Source of the DNA: Syntrophobacter fumaroxidans MPOB
Lineage (GTDB): Bacteria; Desulfobacterota; Syntrophobacteria; Syntrophobacterales; Syntrophobacteraceae
DNA length: 64,000 bases
Assembly: GCF_000014965.1 (NCBI RefSeq)
Contig: NC_008554.1
Location: 4,700,001 to 4,764,000 of the forward strand
Reading direction: 5' to 3'
Shown here: in pieces, positions 44,000-54,572 of the stretch
How positions within the stretch are numbered: position 1 is the first letter of the stretch
Layout: every line of letters starts with the position of its first letter
Notes under the pieces: generated by a model
Databases searched by the model: none
Told to the model about the DNA's origin: nothing
Seen by the model: only the letters and a program-made list of their open reading frames with translations
Position numbers and translations under genes: made by a program

Positions 44000-44914
44000 A
44001 TGCGACAACACGACTACGCCAAATGCATCGAAGTCTCAAAACGGGTGCGCTGGGACATAGACAAGGATGTGATCCGGCAGAGAGAGTTCGACTTTTCCAA
44101 AAAATTCCTCCCCGACGGCATCTCCAAGGTCGATCGACTCGATTTTTTGAGCCAGGACCAAAAGAGGTTCCTTAGTCAGATCCAGGGCAGGACCTATGCC
44201 AACATGTTTGGATTTGTCGAGCGATTCATCGTTGCCAAGATCCTTGAGATCACCCGTGACCACTGGCTTGACGATCAGGTCGCGCTTGAAGCTCTCATAC
44301 GCTTCTGTGACGAGGAGCTCAAACATCAGGAGCTGTTCAGAAGGATTGAGCCGATGATTGCTTCCGGCATGCCCCCCGGGTATCGCTTCCTTTCCGATCC
44401 GAACCAGGTCGCAGCCGCAGTTCTGGAAAACTCAACATGGGCCGTACTGGGACTGATCCTTGAGATCGAGCTCTTCACCCAGGAGCACTACAAACAGAGC
44501 ATCGAGCCCGATGAGGACCTCTCGGAGCTCTACCGGGACATCTTCCAGTTCCACTGGAAGGAGGAGACCACCCACGCCATCATGGATGAACTGGAGTGGC
44601 CCCGCGAAGATAAGAAACTGACCCCGGAGGAGCGGGAGCGTTCCATCGATGAACTGATCGGACTTGTGGGCGCAGTGGACGGCATACTGCAGTCGCAAAG
44701 CGCGGCGGACCTGGAGTACTTCCTTGGAGCAGGCGGGGTCACTCTGCATGCAGAAGAAGCCGAGATTATAAGGGCGGGCGTTCTCAATGCGTACCGGTGG
44801 CAGTATATCTTGTCCGGCGTGGACCATCCCCGATACCGGGCCGCTCTGGGAAACCTGATCACTGAGGCACAGGCCTGGCGTATCAATGATGCCCTCGCGG
44901 CACTTCGCAGCTGA
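44000..44914 (+). CDS. Ferritin-like diiron oxygenase
   Basis: 304 aa, nearly all helical. Ligand candidates: E in FGFVERFIVAKI (near 73), EELKHQELF (near 110, the E-x-x-H pair), E in LILEIELFTQEHY (near 153), and EETTHAIMDELEW (near 190). This order of E, ExxH, E, ExxH fits a diiron carboxylate site like the ferritin/AurF superfamily. A GAGGAGA site favours ATG 44000 over GTG 43997. Paired with the preceding nitroreductase-like gene; an oxidation or N-oxygenation role is inference. Confidence 0.75.
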   Translation: MRQHDYAKCIEVSKRVRWDIDKDVIRQREFDFSKKFLPDGISKVDRLDFLSQDQKRFLSQIQGRTYANMFGFVERFIVAKILEITRDHWLDDQVALEALIRFCDEELKHQELFRRIEPMIASGMPPGYRFLSDPNQVAAAVLENSTWAVLGLILEIELFTQEHYKQSIEPDEDLSELYRDIFQFHWKEETTHAIMDELEWPREDKKLTPEERERSIDELIGLVGAVDGILQSQSAADLEYFLGAGGVTLHAEEAEIIRAGVLNAYRWQYILSGVDHPRYRAALGNLITEAQAWRINDALAALRS

Positions 44915-45200
44915 GACGCGGCGTTCGGGGGGGACGTGGAGAAAAGTATTCTCCGGCAGTCTCACTCGCAAACAGCACGGTTCTCTCCTCTGACGCGGGA
45001 TGATGCCTGGCTTTGCTTGCATGGAAGGAGATGACCGGCAGGCTCCTGGTGCAAACCTTTTACGTAATGTGCAGAAGGGGCTGCACGCCACCCACGGGGG
45101 GTATTCAACCAGCCCCCGCACAACCCTGGGGGCAAGATCGGCTTTGATGCAGATTGACCGGATTCACAGAGGACTCCCCGGCCACAGCGTCGTCTCCCTC

Positions 45201-45980
45201 TCATTCTCCGTTGTGAAGCCCTTGGCTTGATGAGTTCCCGTCCGGCAGCGCCCGCGCCACCGTGAGGGCGTGCACCGACGCCGCGCCGCCCTTCTTGAGC
45301 GCCCTCGCGCATTCGCTCAAGGTCGTGCCCGTCGTGAAAACGTCGTCCACGATGAGGATCGATTTCCCTTCCACTCGCGTTTCATCCTTCACGCGGAAAG
45401 CGTTTTTGACGTTGGTCAGCCGTTCCTGGCGGCTCAAACGGGTCTGGGGCTCCGTCCAGCGCTCTCGGCGCAGCAAATCGTGAGAGAACGGCAACCCGAG
45501 CCGCTTTGCCAGGGTCTTGGCGAGGAGTCCCGACTGGTTGAATCCTCGTTCCTGCAGCCGCTTCAGGTGGAGGGGGACGGGCAGGATGAGCCGGACCTCC
45601 GGCAACGGCGCTCTGCCCCAGGCATCGAGCAGGAGCTCCGTCAGGGCGGGCGCCCATTCGACCTGGCATCCGAATTTCAGCTGGTGGATCCGGTCCCGCA
45701 CCACGCCGGTGTAGAGGGTCGCCGAACGGGCGGAATCAAAAGGATAGGCGCCGAGCAAACAGTCGCCGCACCGATGATCGGGAGAAGCGGGGCTCCCGGG
45801 GTACGGGCGCCCGCACCGGGGGCAGAGCGGGTGGGTGATCCAGGGCAGCTCGGCGCGGCACCGTTCGCACCAGAAGCCTTCCTGGGAGCGCAACCAGGTA
45901 TTCCGGCATCCGGCGCAGCGGCGCGGCAGGAAAAGGTCGAGCAGGGCCAAGCCAAGTGGGGTCAAACCTACACTTTTCAC
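45201..45980 (-). CDS. comF: ComF-family phosphoribosyltransferase-like protein
   Basis: 259 aa. N-terminal zinc ribbon CAGC...CERC and CPRCGRPYP...CGDCL (residues 22-75), then a PRTase fold: LILPVPLHLKRLQERGFNQS near 130, LANVKNAF-like FRVKDE, and the PRPP loop ILIVDDVFTTGTTLSECAR near 213. ComF proteins take part in DNA uptake; in non-competent bacteria their role is unclear. Confidence 0.93.
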   Translation of the reverse strand: MKSVGLTPLGLALLDLFLPRRCAGCRNTWLRSQEGFWCERCRAELPWITHPLCPRCGRPYPGSPASPDHRCGDCLLGAYPFDSARSATLYTGVVRDRIHQLKFGCQVEWAPALTELLLDAWGRAPLPEVRLILPVPLHLKRLQERGFNQSGLLAKTLAKRLGLPFSHDLLRRERWTEPQTRLSRQERLTNVKNAFRVKDETRVEGKSILIVDDVFTTGTTLSECARALKKGGAASVHALTVARALPDGNSSSQGLHNGE

Positions 45981-46401
45981 AAATCTCCAGGAACCGGGGG
46001 CTCACAACGAAGCATGAAGACCCCTCGCACCGAGGGCACTTTCATGCAAATGCGTTCCGACCGGGTGCCGTGCCGGCGAAGTCCGGCGTCCGGCGTGTTC
46101 CGTCGAACCTTCCGGAAGACCGGTCACAGAATCCGGATTCCGGGTTTCGCGGGAACGACGGCGCATGTTCATCCCGCACCGGTGTGCCCCCGGCTCATGG
46201 CCGTGCACCGGAACGACCCTCCATCCGCCGGGGACGGCGGGGAACCCGCCGCACAACAAGTCCGCTTCCGGTCTTCCCACCTTGGAGCCTGGGATGGTTC
46301 CCGAATGTGAAACCCGCCCCGGCAAAATCGGGGTCGCTCAGGCCGTCTGCATCCCTTCCGTTGCGGGATTCTCAATGAAAACGCCAATGCCCGCCACGGC
46401 C
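45981..46401. other. Intergenic with dispersed GC hairpins
   Basis: 421 bp between comF and icd on the same strand. Several imperfect GC-rich palindromes; ATTCCGGGTTTCGCGGGAAC near 46,138 resembles the small repeat near 40,500. No gene. Confidence 0.4.
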
Positions 46402-47637
<1,236 letters not shown>

Positions 47638-47649
47638 GTTCCATTCCTT

Positions 47650-48522
47650 TTATGGTTTCTTGAATTCCAGCAAACACCATTCACCGGCTGTTCGCATCTT
47701 TCGCGGCAGGAGCCCCAGGTCTCGGTAGGCGCTCTTCACAACCTCCCCCTGTTCGACCAGGATGCCGCTCAACGCCGCCAGGCCCGCGGGCGCGGTCAGC
47801 CTCACGAGCTCCGAAGCCATTCCGACGAGCGGAATCGCCTGGATATTGGCGATGACGACGTCGAACGCGCCGCTGGCCTGCCGGGCCGTGCCTGCGAGCA
47901 ATTCGATCGCGGACTCCATTCCGTTCAGCGCGATGTTTTCCGCGGCCACTTCGACGGCTTCGGGATCATCGTCAACGGCCTGCACGGGATGAAAGCCGAG
48001 CAGCGCGGCCGCAACGGCGAGGATTCCCGAGCCGGTTCCCACGTCCAGGAGGGAACCCGGCGCGGACGGCAGAGCCTGCAACGCCCGGTCTTCCAGCCAC
48101 TCGAGGCACAATCTCGTGGTTTCGTGCTGTCCCGTGCCGAATGCCCTGCCGGGATCCATGCGGATGATCCTGTCCCCGGCATCCGGCGCGAATTCCTCCC
48201 AGGTGGGACAGACCACCAGGTGCTTTCCCACTCGGAGCGGTTTGAAGTACGCCTTCCAGCCGTCCGCCCAGTCGTCTCCCGCCAGGGTGGATACCGAATA
48301 CGGGAAGGACGCTCCCGGAAACCGACGCGTACCCATCTCCCGAAGGATGCCTTCAAGCGTGGTTCGCCAGTCGTGCGGCGCACTGCCGGCGTCCAGGTAG
48401 AACCGGATGCCCGTGCTCCGGAACTCCACGCTCACCCCGAACGTCCCGGCAAGCTCCGCCGCCACGTCGTCCGCGACATCCGGACCGCAGGCGACGTCTA
48501 TCCCGATCCATTCTCCATTCAT
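47650..48522 (-). CDS. prmA: Ribosomal protein L11 methyltransferase
   Basis: About 290 aa. The N-terminal substrate-recognition domain precedes [17 protein letters not shown] (the conserved W-x-x-x-W-K segment, near 85-101), [14 protein letters not shown] near 131 and the SAM motif [19 protein letters not shown] near 163. [19 protein letters not shown] and [10 protein letters not shown] (the N-I-x-x-x-L motif IV) complete the Rossmann fold. ATG 48522 fits the family start. Confidence 0.93.
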
Positions 48523-48721
48523 ACTCGTTGTCCCGGTCCGCCCCATTCGGTCATCCGTGTGAGACTCCATTCATGAGGGCGGCATCAACGCCTTATCGAG
48601 CAACCGTTCGCCCCGTTCCGCCTTCTCTGGCGCGTATGCGTCCGGCACCTTCGGCGACGCCGCACATGCGGATACGGCAGGCAGGCTCGAATCGGGTGAA
48701 GAGGAGCGGTCAGTAAAACGA

Positions 48722-49954
48722 TCAGCGGGAAAAAGGAGATCCGGCAAACCAGCGTTCCATGCGATCGAAAGCCTCCTCGATCTGCTCTTCGGCGCCTCCA
48801 AACGAAAAGCGGATGTGATTTTCCCCGTCCGGGCCGAAAGCGGCGCCGGGAATGCCGATGACCCTGGCCTCGTGGAGCAGGCGCAGCGCGAAGGTCATGG
48901 AATCCGTGCCGGGGAATCGGTACCGTGCCATGAGGTAGTACGCCCCACGCGGTTTCACGTAGCCGAATGCGTCCGGGAGACGGTCCAGGCGGGCGCAGAT
49001 GAGGTCCCTGCGCCGGGTCAGCGCGGCCCGTATTTGTTCCACGCAGTCCTGGGGCCCCTGCAAGGCCGCCAGGGCTGCCAACTGGGACACGGTGGGAGCG
49101 CAGATGGACATGGCGTCGTGGATCTTCATCATCTGGTCCAGGATTTCCTCCGACGCATACACGTACCCGACCCTCCAACCGGTCATGGCGTATTTCTTGG
49201 AGAAACTGAAAGTGGCGATGATCCGACCCCGGAGCTCCGGCAGGGTGCTCAGGCTGAAGCACCTCTGCCCGTCATAGACCAGGAAGTCGTAGGTTTCGTC
49301 GGAGATGACGAACAGGTCGTTTTCGAGGGCAATCTGTGCCAGGGCGCGCAGATCCGCTTCGGCGAAATTGGCCCCGGTCGGATTGTGCGGGTTGCAAAGG
49401 ACGATCGCTTTGGTCCGGGGGGTGACCGCATTGCGGATCGATTCCACGTCGAGTTGCCAGTCCTCCCGGGTCAGGGGTACGAAAACGGGGACCCCTTCCG
49501 CCAGGAGGACCTGTTCGATGTGGGAAGCATAGTTGGGAGAGGGCAGGATCACCTCGTCGCCGCGCTCCACCACGGTGAGCACCGCCTCGGAGAGAGCCTC
49601 CATGGCTCCCACCGTGATGCAGATCTCCCGGTCCGGATCGGCCTCGATTCCCCGCGCCCCCAGGTCGCGCGCCACCGCTTGGCGCAATTCCGACATTCCG
49701 GGGCCGAGGGTGTACTTGCCGCTGTCGGGGTCGTCGCGCAACGCCCGGCAGACGGCTTCCACAATGTGCCCGGGAGTCGGAAAAGACGGAATGCCCTGGC
49801 CGAGCGACACGCAGCCGCCGATCCTGCTGGCGAGAAGCGGCATTTCCTTGATGGCGGATATGGTGATCCGGCTCACCCGCCGGCTGATCCCGCGCGTTCG
49901 GTATTTTTTCCCCGAGGCCACCAGCGCCGATCTGGAACCGCTGTTCATCATCAC
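48722..49954 (-). CDS. Class I/II pyridoxal-phosphate aminotransferase
   Basis: 410 aa. TVGAMEALSEAVLTVV near residue 114, LCNPHNPTGANF near 191, ISDETYDFLVYD near 217, and the Schiff-base lysine in SFSKKYAMTGWRVGYVY near 250. GQGIPSFPTP near 53 is the aspartate/aromatic group signature. It overlaps the FAD-dehydrogenase gene by 4 nt at the 3' end of an amino-acid ABC transporter operon, which suggests that the imported amino acid is deaminated here. Specificity unknown. Confidence 0.9.
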   Translation of the reverse strand: MMMNSGSRSALVASGKKYRTRGISRRVSRITISAIKEMPLLASRIGGCVSLGQGIPSFPTPGHIVEAVCRALRDDPDSGKYTLGPGMSELRQAVARDLGARGIEADPDREICITVGAMEALSEAVLTVVERGDEVILPSPNYASHIEQVLLAEGVPVFVPLTREDWQLDVESIRNAVTPRTKAIVLCNPHNPTGANFAEADLRALAQIALENDLFVISDETYDFLVYDGQRCFSLSTLPELRGRIIATFSFSKKYAMTGWRVGYVYASEEILDQMMKIHDAMSICAPTVSQLAALAALQGPQDCVEQIRAALTRRRDLICARLDRLPDAFGYVKPRGAYYLMARYRFPGTDSMTFALRLLHEARVIGIPGAAFGPDGENHIRFSFGGAEEQIEEAFDRMERWFAGSPFSR

Positions 49955-51363
49955 GTTTCACGCTCCTGAGGAAATATTTTTCCCGGATTCAGGATCATCA
50001 GGGGATCGAACACCTTCTTGATCCCCTCCTGAATCCGGATGCTCTCGGGGGAGAGCTCCATCGGAAGAAAACGCATCTTGGCGATGCCGATCCCGTGTTC
50101 GCCGGAGATCGTTCCCCCCATCGACAGGACCCTCTCCAGCGCGGCGCGTATTCCTTCCTCCACCCGTTGCGCGCGGTCGCGCGTATCCGCGGTGATGTTC
50201 AGGTGAATGTTGCCGTCTCCCGCGTGACCGAAGGAATAGATTTTCATGCCGTACAGCCGCTCGATCTCGGGCAGCCCCTCCACGAATTCCGCGATGCGGC
50301 CGATGGGCACGACCACGTCCTCGGGGATGTAGAGGGGGGAATTGTGCTCGATGCGCAGCGACACCTGCTTGCGCACCTCCCACATCTGCGCGCGTTTCTG
50401 CGAATCGGGAGCGAGCAGGGCGTCGGCCGCCCCGCACTCCATGCAGATTCCCCCGACTTCCTCGATTTCGCGGGCGATCACGCCGGGCGCTCCGTCCATT
50501 TCCACCAGCAGGAAAGCTCCGGCCTCACGCACTCCCTCGAAAGGAAGCAAATCCCCGACCAGCTCGATGCAGTGCCGATCCAGGAATTCCATCGCGCACG
50601 GAACGTAGCCGGATGCGAGCACGGTGGAGACGGCGTGCATCGCTCCGGAAAGTTCCGGGAAGAGGGCAACGAGGGTGGTGATGGCCGGAGGATTTGGAAT
50701 GAGCTTCAAGTACAGGCGGGTGATGATCCCCAGGGTGCCCTCCGATCCCACGAGCAGGTGGGCCAAGTCGTATCCTACCACTCCCTTGCGGGTTTGAACG
50801 CCCGCGCGGATCTTCTCTCCCGACGCGAGCACGGCTTCGAGGCCGAGCACGTAATCGCGAGTGGTTCCGTACTTGATGCAGGATGGGCCGCCGGCATTGG
50901 TCCCGGCATTGCCCCCGATGGAGCAGGTGTCGAGGCTGGCCGGGTCCGGCGGATAGCAGAGGCCCCGGGCGATCGCGGCCTTCTTCAAATCCATGGTGAC
51001 CACGCCCGGCTCGACGGTTGCGATGAGATTTTCGCGGTCGATGGAAAGGATGCGGTTCATCCTGGCAAGGGACAGAATGACGCCTCCCCGGAGAGCCACG
51101 GCGCCCCCGGCCAGCCCGGTGCCGAGCCCCCGCGGCGTGACCGGAAACCGGTGTTCCGAGGCAAGGCGCATGACGGCCTGGACCTGCCGGTCGGTCGTGG
51201 CTTCGACCACCAGTTCCGGGATGCGGCGGTAATCCGTCGCATCACTGCCGAAATCCTTCAGTTTTTCAGGGTCGACGACCAGCGCATCGCTCCCGGCCGC
51301 CTTGCGGATGAGATCGATGATTTCGGGCGTTATGGGGCCATAGGGGAGATCTGTGGCGTTCAA
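49951..51363 (-). CDS. FAD-linked glycolate/D-2-hydroxyacid dehydrogenase (GlcD-like)
   Basis: 470 aa starting at TTG 51363, which lies one base after the permease stop. FAD-binding PCMH domain: PRGLGTGLAGGAVAL near 95, GLCYPPDPASLDTCSIGGNAGTNAGG near 155, HLLVGSEGTLGIITRLYLKL near 210. The C-terminal FAD-oxidase domain ends in FGHAGDGNIHLNITAD and SGEHGIGIAKMRF. This enzyme class oxidises 2-hydroxyacids such as D-lactate or glycolate. In this operon it could handle the 2-oxo/2-hydroxyacid made from the amino acid. The short ATG frame upstream is antisense-like and not used. Confidence 0.88.
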   Translation of the reverse strand: MNATDLPYGPITPEIIDLIRKAAGSDALVVDPEKLKDFGSDATDYRRIPELVVEATTDRQVQAVMRLASEHRFPVTPRGLGTGLAGGAVALRGGVILSLARMNRILSIDRENLIATVEPGVVTMDLKKAAIARGLCYPPDPASLDTCSIGGNAGTNAGGPSCIKYGTTRDYVLGLEAVLASGEKIRAGVQTRKGVVGYDLAHLLVGSEGTLGIITRLYLKLIPNPPAITTLVALFPELSGAMHAVSTVLASGYVPCAMEFLDRHCIELVGDLLPFEGVREAGAFLLVEMDGAPGVIAREIEEVGGICMECGAADALLAPDSQKRAQMWEVRKQVSLRIEHNSPLYIPEDVVVPIGRIAEFVEGLPEIERLYGMKIYSFGHAGDGNIHLNITADTRDRAQRVEEGIRAALERVLSMGGTISGEHGIGIAKMRFLPMELSPESIRIQEGIKKVFDPLMILNPGKIFPQERET

Positions 51364-51364
51364 A

Positions 51365-52039
51365 TCAAGTCCTGTGCTGTTCGAATCCAGGCAGAGACAC
51401 CTTGTCCTCGATGTGATGGAGCAGCCAGCTCGCCAGGGACACGAGGAACAGGTACACGATTCCGACACTCAAGAAGACGATGGTGTATTTGAACGAGTGC
51501 GAAGCGAGGATCTTCGCCTCTCCGGTCAGCTCGATGCAAGTGACCATGTAGGCCAGGGACGAATACTTGATGAGGTAAATGATTTCGTTTCCGCAGCCGG
51601 GAAGGGCTCGGCGCAGCGCCTGGGGCAGGATGACGGAGAGCACCATGCGCAGCTTCGAAAAGCCGAGGGCCTGGGCGGCGAGCATCTGTCCCTTGCGGAT
51701 GGACAGCAAGGCGCCGCGGATGTATTCCGAGTGGTAGGCCCCGCTGCACAATGAAAACCCCAGCACGGAGGCCACAAAGGGAGAAAGATAGATTTTGAGG
51801 TGCGGCAGCCCGAAGTACCACACAAACAGCTGGACCACCAGGGGAACACCCCGGAACAGGGCGACGTAGAGGTCGCTCAGCAGGATGACGAGCCGGCTCC
51901 CGTAAACCCTGCAGGCCCCCACCAGGATGCCGATGCACAGGCCGAAAAAAGCGGACGGCGCGATGAGCAGAAGGCTGACTTTCAATCCCTTCAGGAAGGC
52001 GGGCAGGACATCGGTGCGAACGAAAAGAAGGTCTTCCAT
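51365..52039 (-). CDS. Amino-acid ABC transporter permease (HisM/GlnP type)
   Basis: About 224 aa with five membrane spans. SEYIRGALLSIRKGQMLAAQALGFSKLRMVLSVILPQALRRALPG holds the EAA loop that contacts the ATPase (near 100-145). ATG 52039 lies 6 nt downstream of the ATPase gene end. The paralogous permease at 53497 gives a heteromeric channel. Confidence 0.92.
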   Translation of the reverse strand: MEDLLFVRTDVLPAFLKGLKVSLLLIAPSAFFGLCIGILVGACRVYGSRLVILLSDLYVALFRGVPLVVQLFVWYFGLPHLKIYLSPFVASVLGFSLCSGAYHSEYIRGALLSIRKGQMLAAQALGFSKLRMVLSVILPQALRRALPGCGNEIIYLIKYSSLAYMVTCIELTGEAKILASHSFKYTIVFLSVGIVYLFLVSLASWLLHHIEDKVSLPGFEQHRT

Positions 52040-52044
52040 CGCGC

Positions 52045-52812
52045 TCAGAGGGCCTCCCCGTAAAGTTCCGTGATTTTCGAACAGAATTCCCTGGTCCTGT
52101 CGCATTCCGGTGAAGAGAAAATCTTGCCCGGCGGACCCTGTTCCAGGATCTCGCCGTTCTCCATGAAAATGATTTCGTCGGCCATCGCCCGCGAGAACCC
52201 GATCTGATGGGTTGCCATGAGCATGGTCATGCCGTTGGCGACCAGGTCTCTAATGACCGCGAGCACTTCTCCGATCAACTCGGGGTCGAGAGCCGAAGTC
52301 GGTTCGTCGAGCAGCATCACCTTCGGGTCCATGGCAAGCGCCCTGGCGATGGATATCCTTTGCTTCTGCCCCCCGGAAAGCTGGGCGGGATAATGACCGG
52401 CGTGGGCCTTGAGACCCACGCGTTCGATTTCGGCCATGGCTCTCTCGCCGGCGGCTTTCTTGCTCATCCCCTTGACGTGCACCAGCCCGATCCCGACGTT
52501 GTCCAGCGCCGTCAGGTGGTCGAACAGGTTGAAATCCTGGAAGATCATTCCGACCTGCTGCCGATAGGCGTAAAGCTCGCGTTTGCGCGAGAAATTCACC
52601 TTCCGCCCTTCGAGCCACACCTGCCCTTGATCCGGCACGACCAGGAAATTGATGCATTGAAGCAGCGTGCTCTTGCCCGCGCCGGAAGGGCCGATGAGCA
52701 CCTTCAGTTCCCCTTTGCGTATGGCAAGGGAGACGCCTCTCAGAATGTCCCGGTTTCCGTAGGATTTCCGGACGTTTTCAACCAGGAGGATCGGATCGTT
52801 TTCCGTTTGCAT
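52045..52812 (-). CDS. Polar amino-acid ABC transporter ATPase (GlnQ/HisP type)
   Basis: 255 aa. Walker A GPSGAGKST near residue 39, Q-loop DFNLFDHLTALDN near 92, signature LSGGQKQRISIARAL near 144, Walker B VMLLDEPTSALD near 165, and H-loop MATHQIGFSR near 203. Energises the permease pair on either side. Typical length and order for a PAAT-family ATPase. Confidence 0.96.
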   Translation of the reverse strand: MQTENDPILLVENVRKSYGNRDILRGVSLAIRKGELKVLIGPSGAGKSTLLQCINFLVVPDQGQVWLEGRKVNFSRKRELYAYRQQVGMIFQDFNLFDHLTALDNVGIGLVHVKGMSKKAAGERAMAEIERVGLKAHAGHYPAQLSGGQKQRISIARALAMDPKVMLLDEPTSALDPELIGEVLAVIRDLVANGMTMLMATHQIGFSRAMADEIIFMENGEILEQGPPGKIFSSPECDRTREFCSKITELYGEAL

Positions 52813-52828
52813 GGTAGGGTCAAAATCC

Positions 52829-53497
52829 TCAGCGGCCGTAGCCCTTTATCCTCACTTTGGATTCCAGGAGCCTCAGCCCTTTCACGCCCGCATAAGTCAA
52901 CAGAAGATAGATGGCGCCGGCGGCCATGTAGAGCGGCAGGTGCTGATAGGTCCGGGTGGCCACGAAGTGGGTCCTGGCCATTATTTCGGCCACTCCGAGA
53001 GCATAGGTCACGGCCGAATCCTTCAGAACGATGGAGTACTCGTTGGACCAGCCCGGGATCGACAGTCGAAGCGCCTGGGGCAGAATCACGAAAAAGACCG
53101 CCTTCGCATCGCTCATTCCCAGGGCTCTTGCCGCCTTGAGCTGGCCTTCGGGGAGCGACAGGATCGCGCCGCGAAAAATCTGGGACTGATAGGCCGAACT
53201 GATGCTGCCCAGAACGATAATGGCGACGGTGAAAGCGGACAGGTTCAAATCGAGCAGCGAACAGAGACCGAAATAAAACAGGAAGAGCAGAACGAGCAGG
53301 GGAACTCCGCGAAAGAACCAGACATAGGCTGCGATTGCGAGGCGCACGCCGGGCCCGCCGTATACCTGGCCGACGGCGAAAGGAATTCCCAGAACGAGAC
53401 CCAGCGCCATCGCGCCGACGACCACGACCACGGTGACCAGCGAACCCTCGAGCATATAAGGCAGAGCATTTATGACCGCAATCAAACCTTCGGGCAT
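52829..53497 (-). CDS. Amino-acid ABC transporter permease 2
   Basis: About 222 aa from ATG 53497; the frame to TTG 53545 runs through the terminator and is not used. Five membrane spans, VWFFRGVPLLVLLFLFYFGL near 60, and the EAA loop ILSLPEGQLKAARALGMSDAKAVFFVILPQALRL near 115-150. Second channel subunit of the importer. Confidence 0.92.
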   Translation of the reverse strand: MPEGLIAVINALPYMLEGSLVTVVVVVGAMALGLVLGIPFAVGQVYGGPGVRLAIAAYVWFFRGVPLLVLLFLFYFGLCSLLDLNLSAFTVAIIVLGSISSAYQSQIFRGAILSLPEGQLKAARALGMSDAKAVFFVILPQALRLSIPGWSNEYSIVLKDSAVTYALGVAEIMARTHFVATRTYQHLPLYMAAGAIYLLLTYAGVKGLRLLESKVRIKGYGR

Positions 53498-53540
53498 CGA
53501 TACCGTTCGATCTGGGGCGCCTGCGGCGTCCGGGAAAAAA

Positions 53541-53583
53541 GTCAAAAAAACCGGAAGGCTCGGGCGGCCCCGAGTCCTTCCGG
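53541..53583 (-). terminator. Strong intrinsic terminator between binding protein and permease
   Basis: CCGGAAGG(A)CTCGGG pairs across a short loop with its complement (53551-53583); on the minus strand seven Ts follow at once (53550-53544). It lies 35 nt after the binding-protein stop and before the permease start. Partial readthrough would give excess binding protein over membrane components, a known strategy for ABC importers. Confidence 0.9.
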
Positions 53584-53618
53584 ATCATGCCGCGGTTTTC
53601 GGGTTTTGGGAGAGGCGG

Positions 53619-54377
53619 CTAGAGTTCGTACTTCTTCCTCAGCACATCCCACTCGGGAGAAGCCTGGAGCTTCTTCAGACCTTCATTGAGTTTCTTCAGC
53701 AGTTCCGTGTCTTCCTTGCGAACCGCGTAACCGAACGTCTCGTCGGGCATGCCGAAGGAGCCGATGATTTTCACGGGCTTCTTCTTCTCGGCGTCTTTGG
53801 CCGGAGCGTCATCCATGGCCGCGGCCACGATGCGCCCGTTGACCACGTCTTCAACCGCCAGGGGAGCGGAATCGTAGTAGACCAGCTCGAATTTTTTGCC
53901 CTGGGCCTTGATCAGGTTTTCCTCGATCCACTTGGCTTCGGTCGTTCCGCGCTGCACACCGATCTTCTGCCCGTCCTTCATGGCGGTCTCGGGTGTCGCG
54001 GCGGAGTCTTTCTTCGCCACCAGCACCTGGGTGATCTTCCAGTAAGGCTCGGTGAAATTGACCTCTTTCCTGCGCGCTTCCGTGATGCTCATGCCCGAGG
54101 CGATGATGTCGATCTTCTTTGCATTGAGGCTGGGGATGATCCCGTCCCAGTCCATAGGCTTGTGAGTGACCTTGAATCCCATCTCCTTGGCGATCCAGTC
54201 GAGGGCGGCCACGTCGAAACCGTCGGGTTTGCCCGTCTTATCCACAAAGGCGAAAGGCGGAAAGTTGGCGTCGATGCCGTTGACGTAGACTTTCTCCTGG
54301 GCCATGCCCGATGGCGCATTTCCAAACAACAGCATGGACAGGGCGCAGACCAGACAGACCAGAACCTTCTTTCCCAT
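53619..54377 (-). CDS. Periplasmic amino-acid-binding protein
   Basis: 252 aa. Signal peptide MGKKVLVCLVCALSMLLFGNAPSGMA, then the SBP family 3 fold: VNGIDANFPPFAFVDKTGKPDGFDVAALDWIAKEMG near 32, MDWDGIIPSLNAKKIDIIASGMSIT near 78, VQRGTTEAKWIEENL near 145. Delivers a polar amino acid to the two permeases. GGAGAAG ribosome site before ATG. First gene of the operon. Confidence 0.94.
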   Translation of the reverse strand: MGKKVLVCLVCALSMLLFGNAPSGMAQEKVYVNGIDANFPPFAFVDKTGKPDGFDVAALDWIAKEMGFKVTHKPMDWDGIIPSLNAKKIDIIASGMSITEARRKEVNFTEPYWKITQVLVAKKDSAATPETAMKDGQKIGVQRGTTEAKWIEENLIKAQGKKFELVYYDSAPLAVEDVVNGRIVAAAMDDAPAKDAEKKKPVKIIGSFGMPDETFGYAVRKEDTELLKKLNEGLKKLQASPEWDVLRKKYEL

Positions 54378-54572
54378 TTGCTTCTCCTTCCCTGGATGGG
54401 GTTGCGTTGCCGGAAAACCTGGATCGCTGCAAACCTATGTAACTCACCGCTTCACACACCTGGAGAATTCTCGGAAGACGAGGCAGCGCAACAATAACAA
54501 ATGACCGTTGAGGTATCAAGAAGAAAGCGGGAGCTTCGAGTTCCGGGGGGCGGCGCCGTGCCGGTCCCGGGT

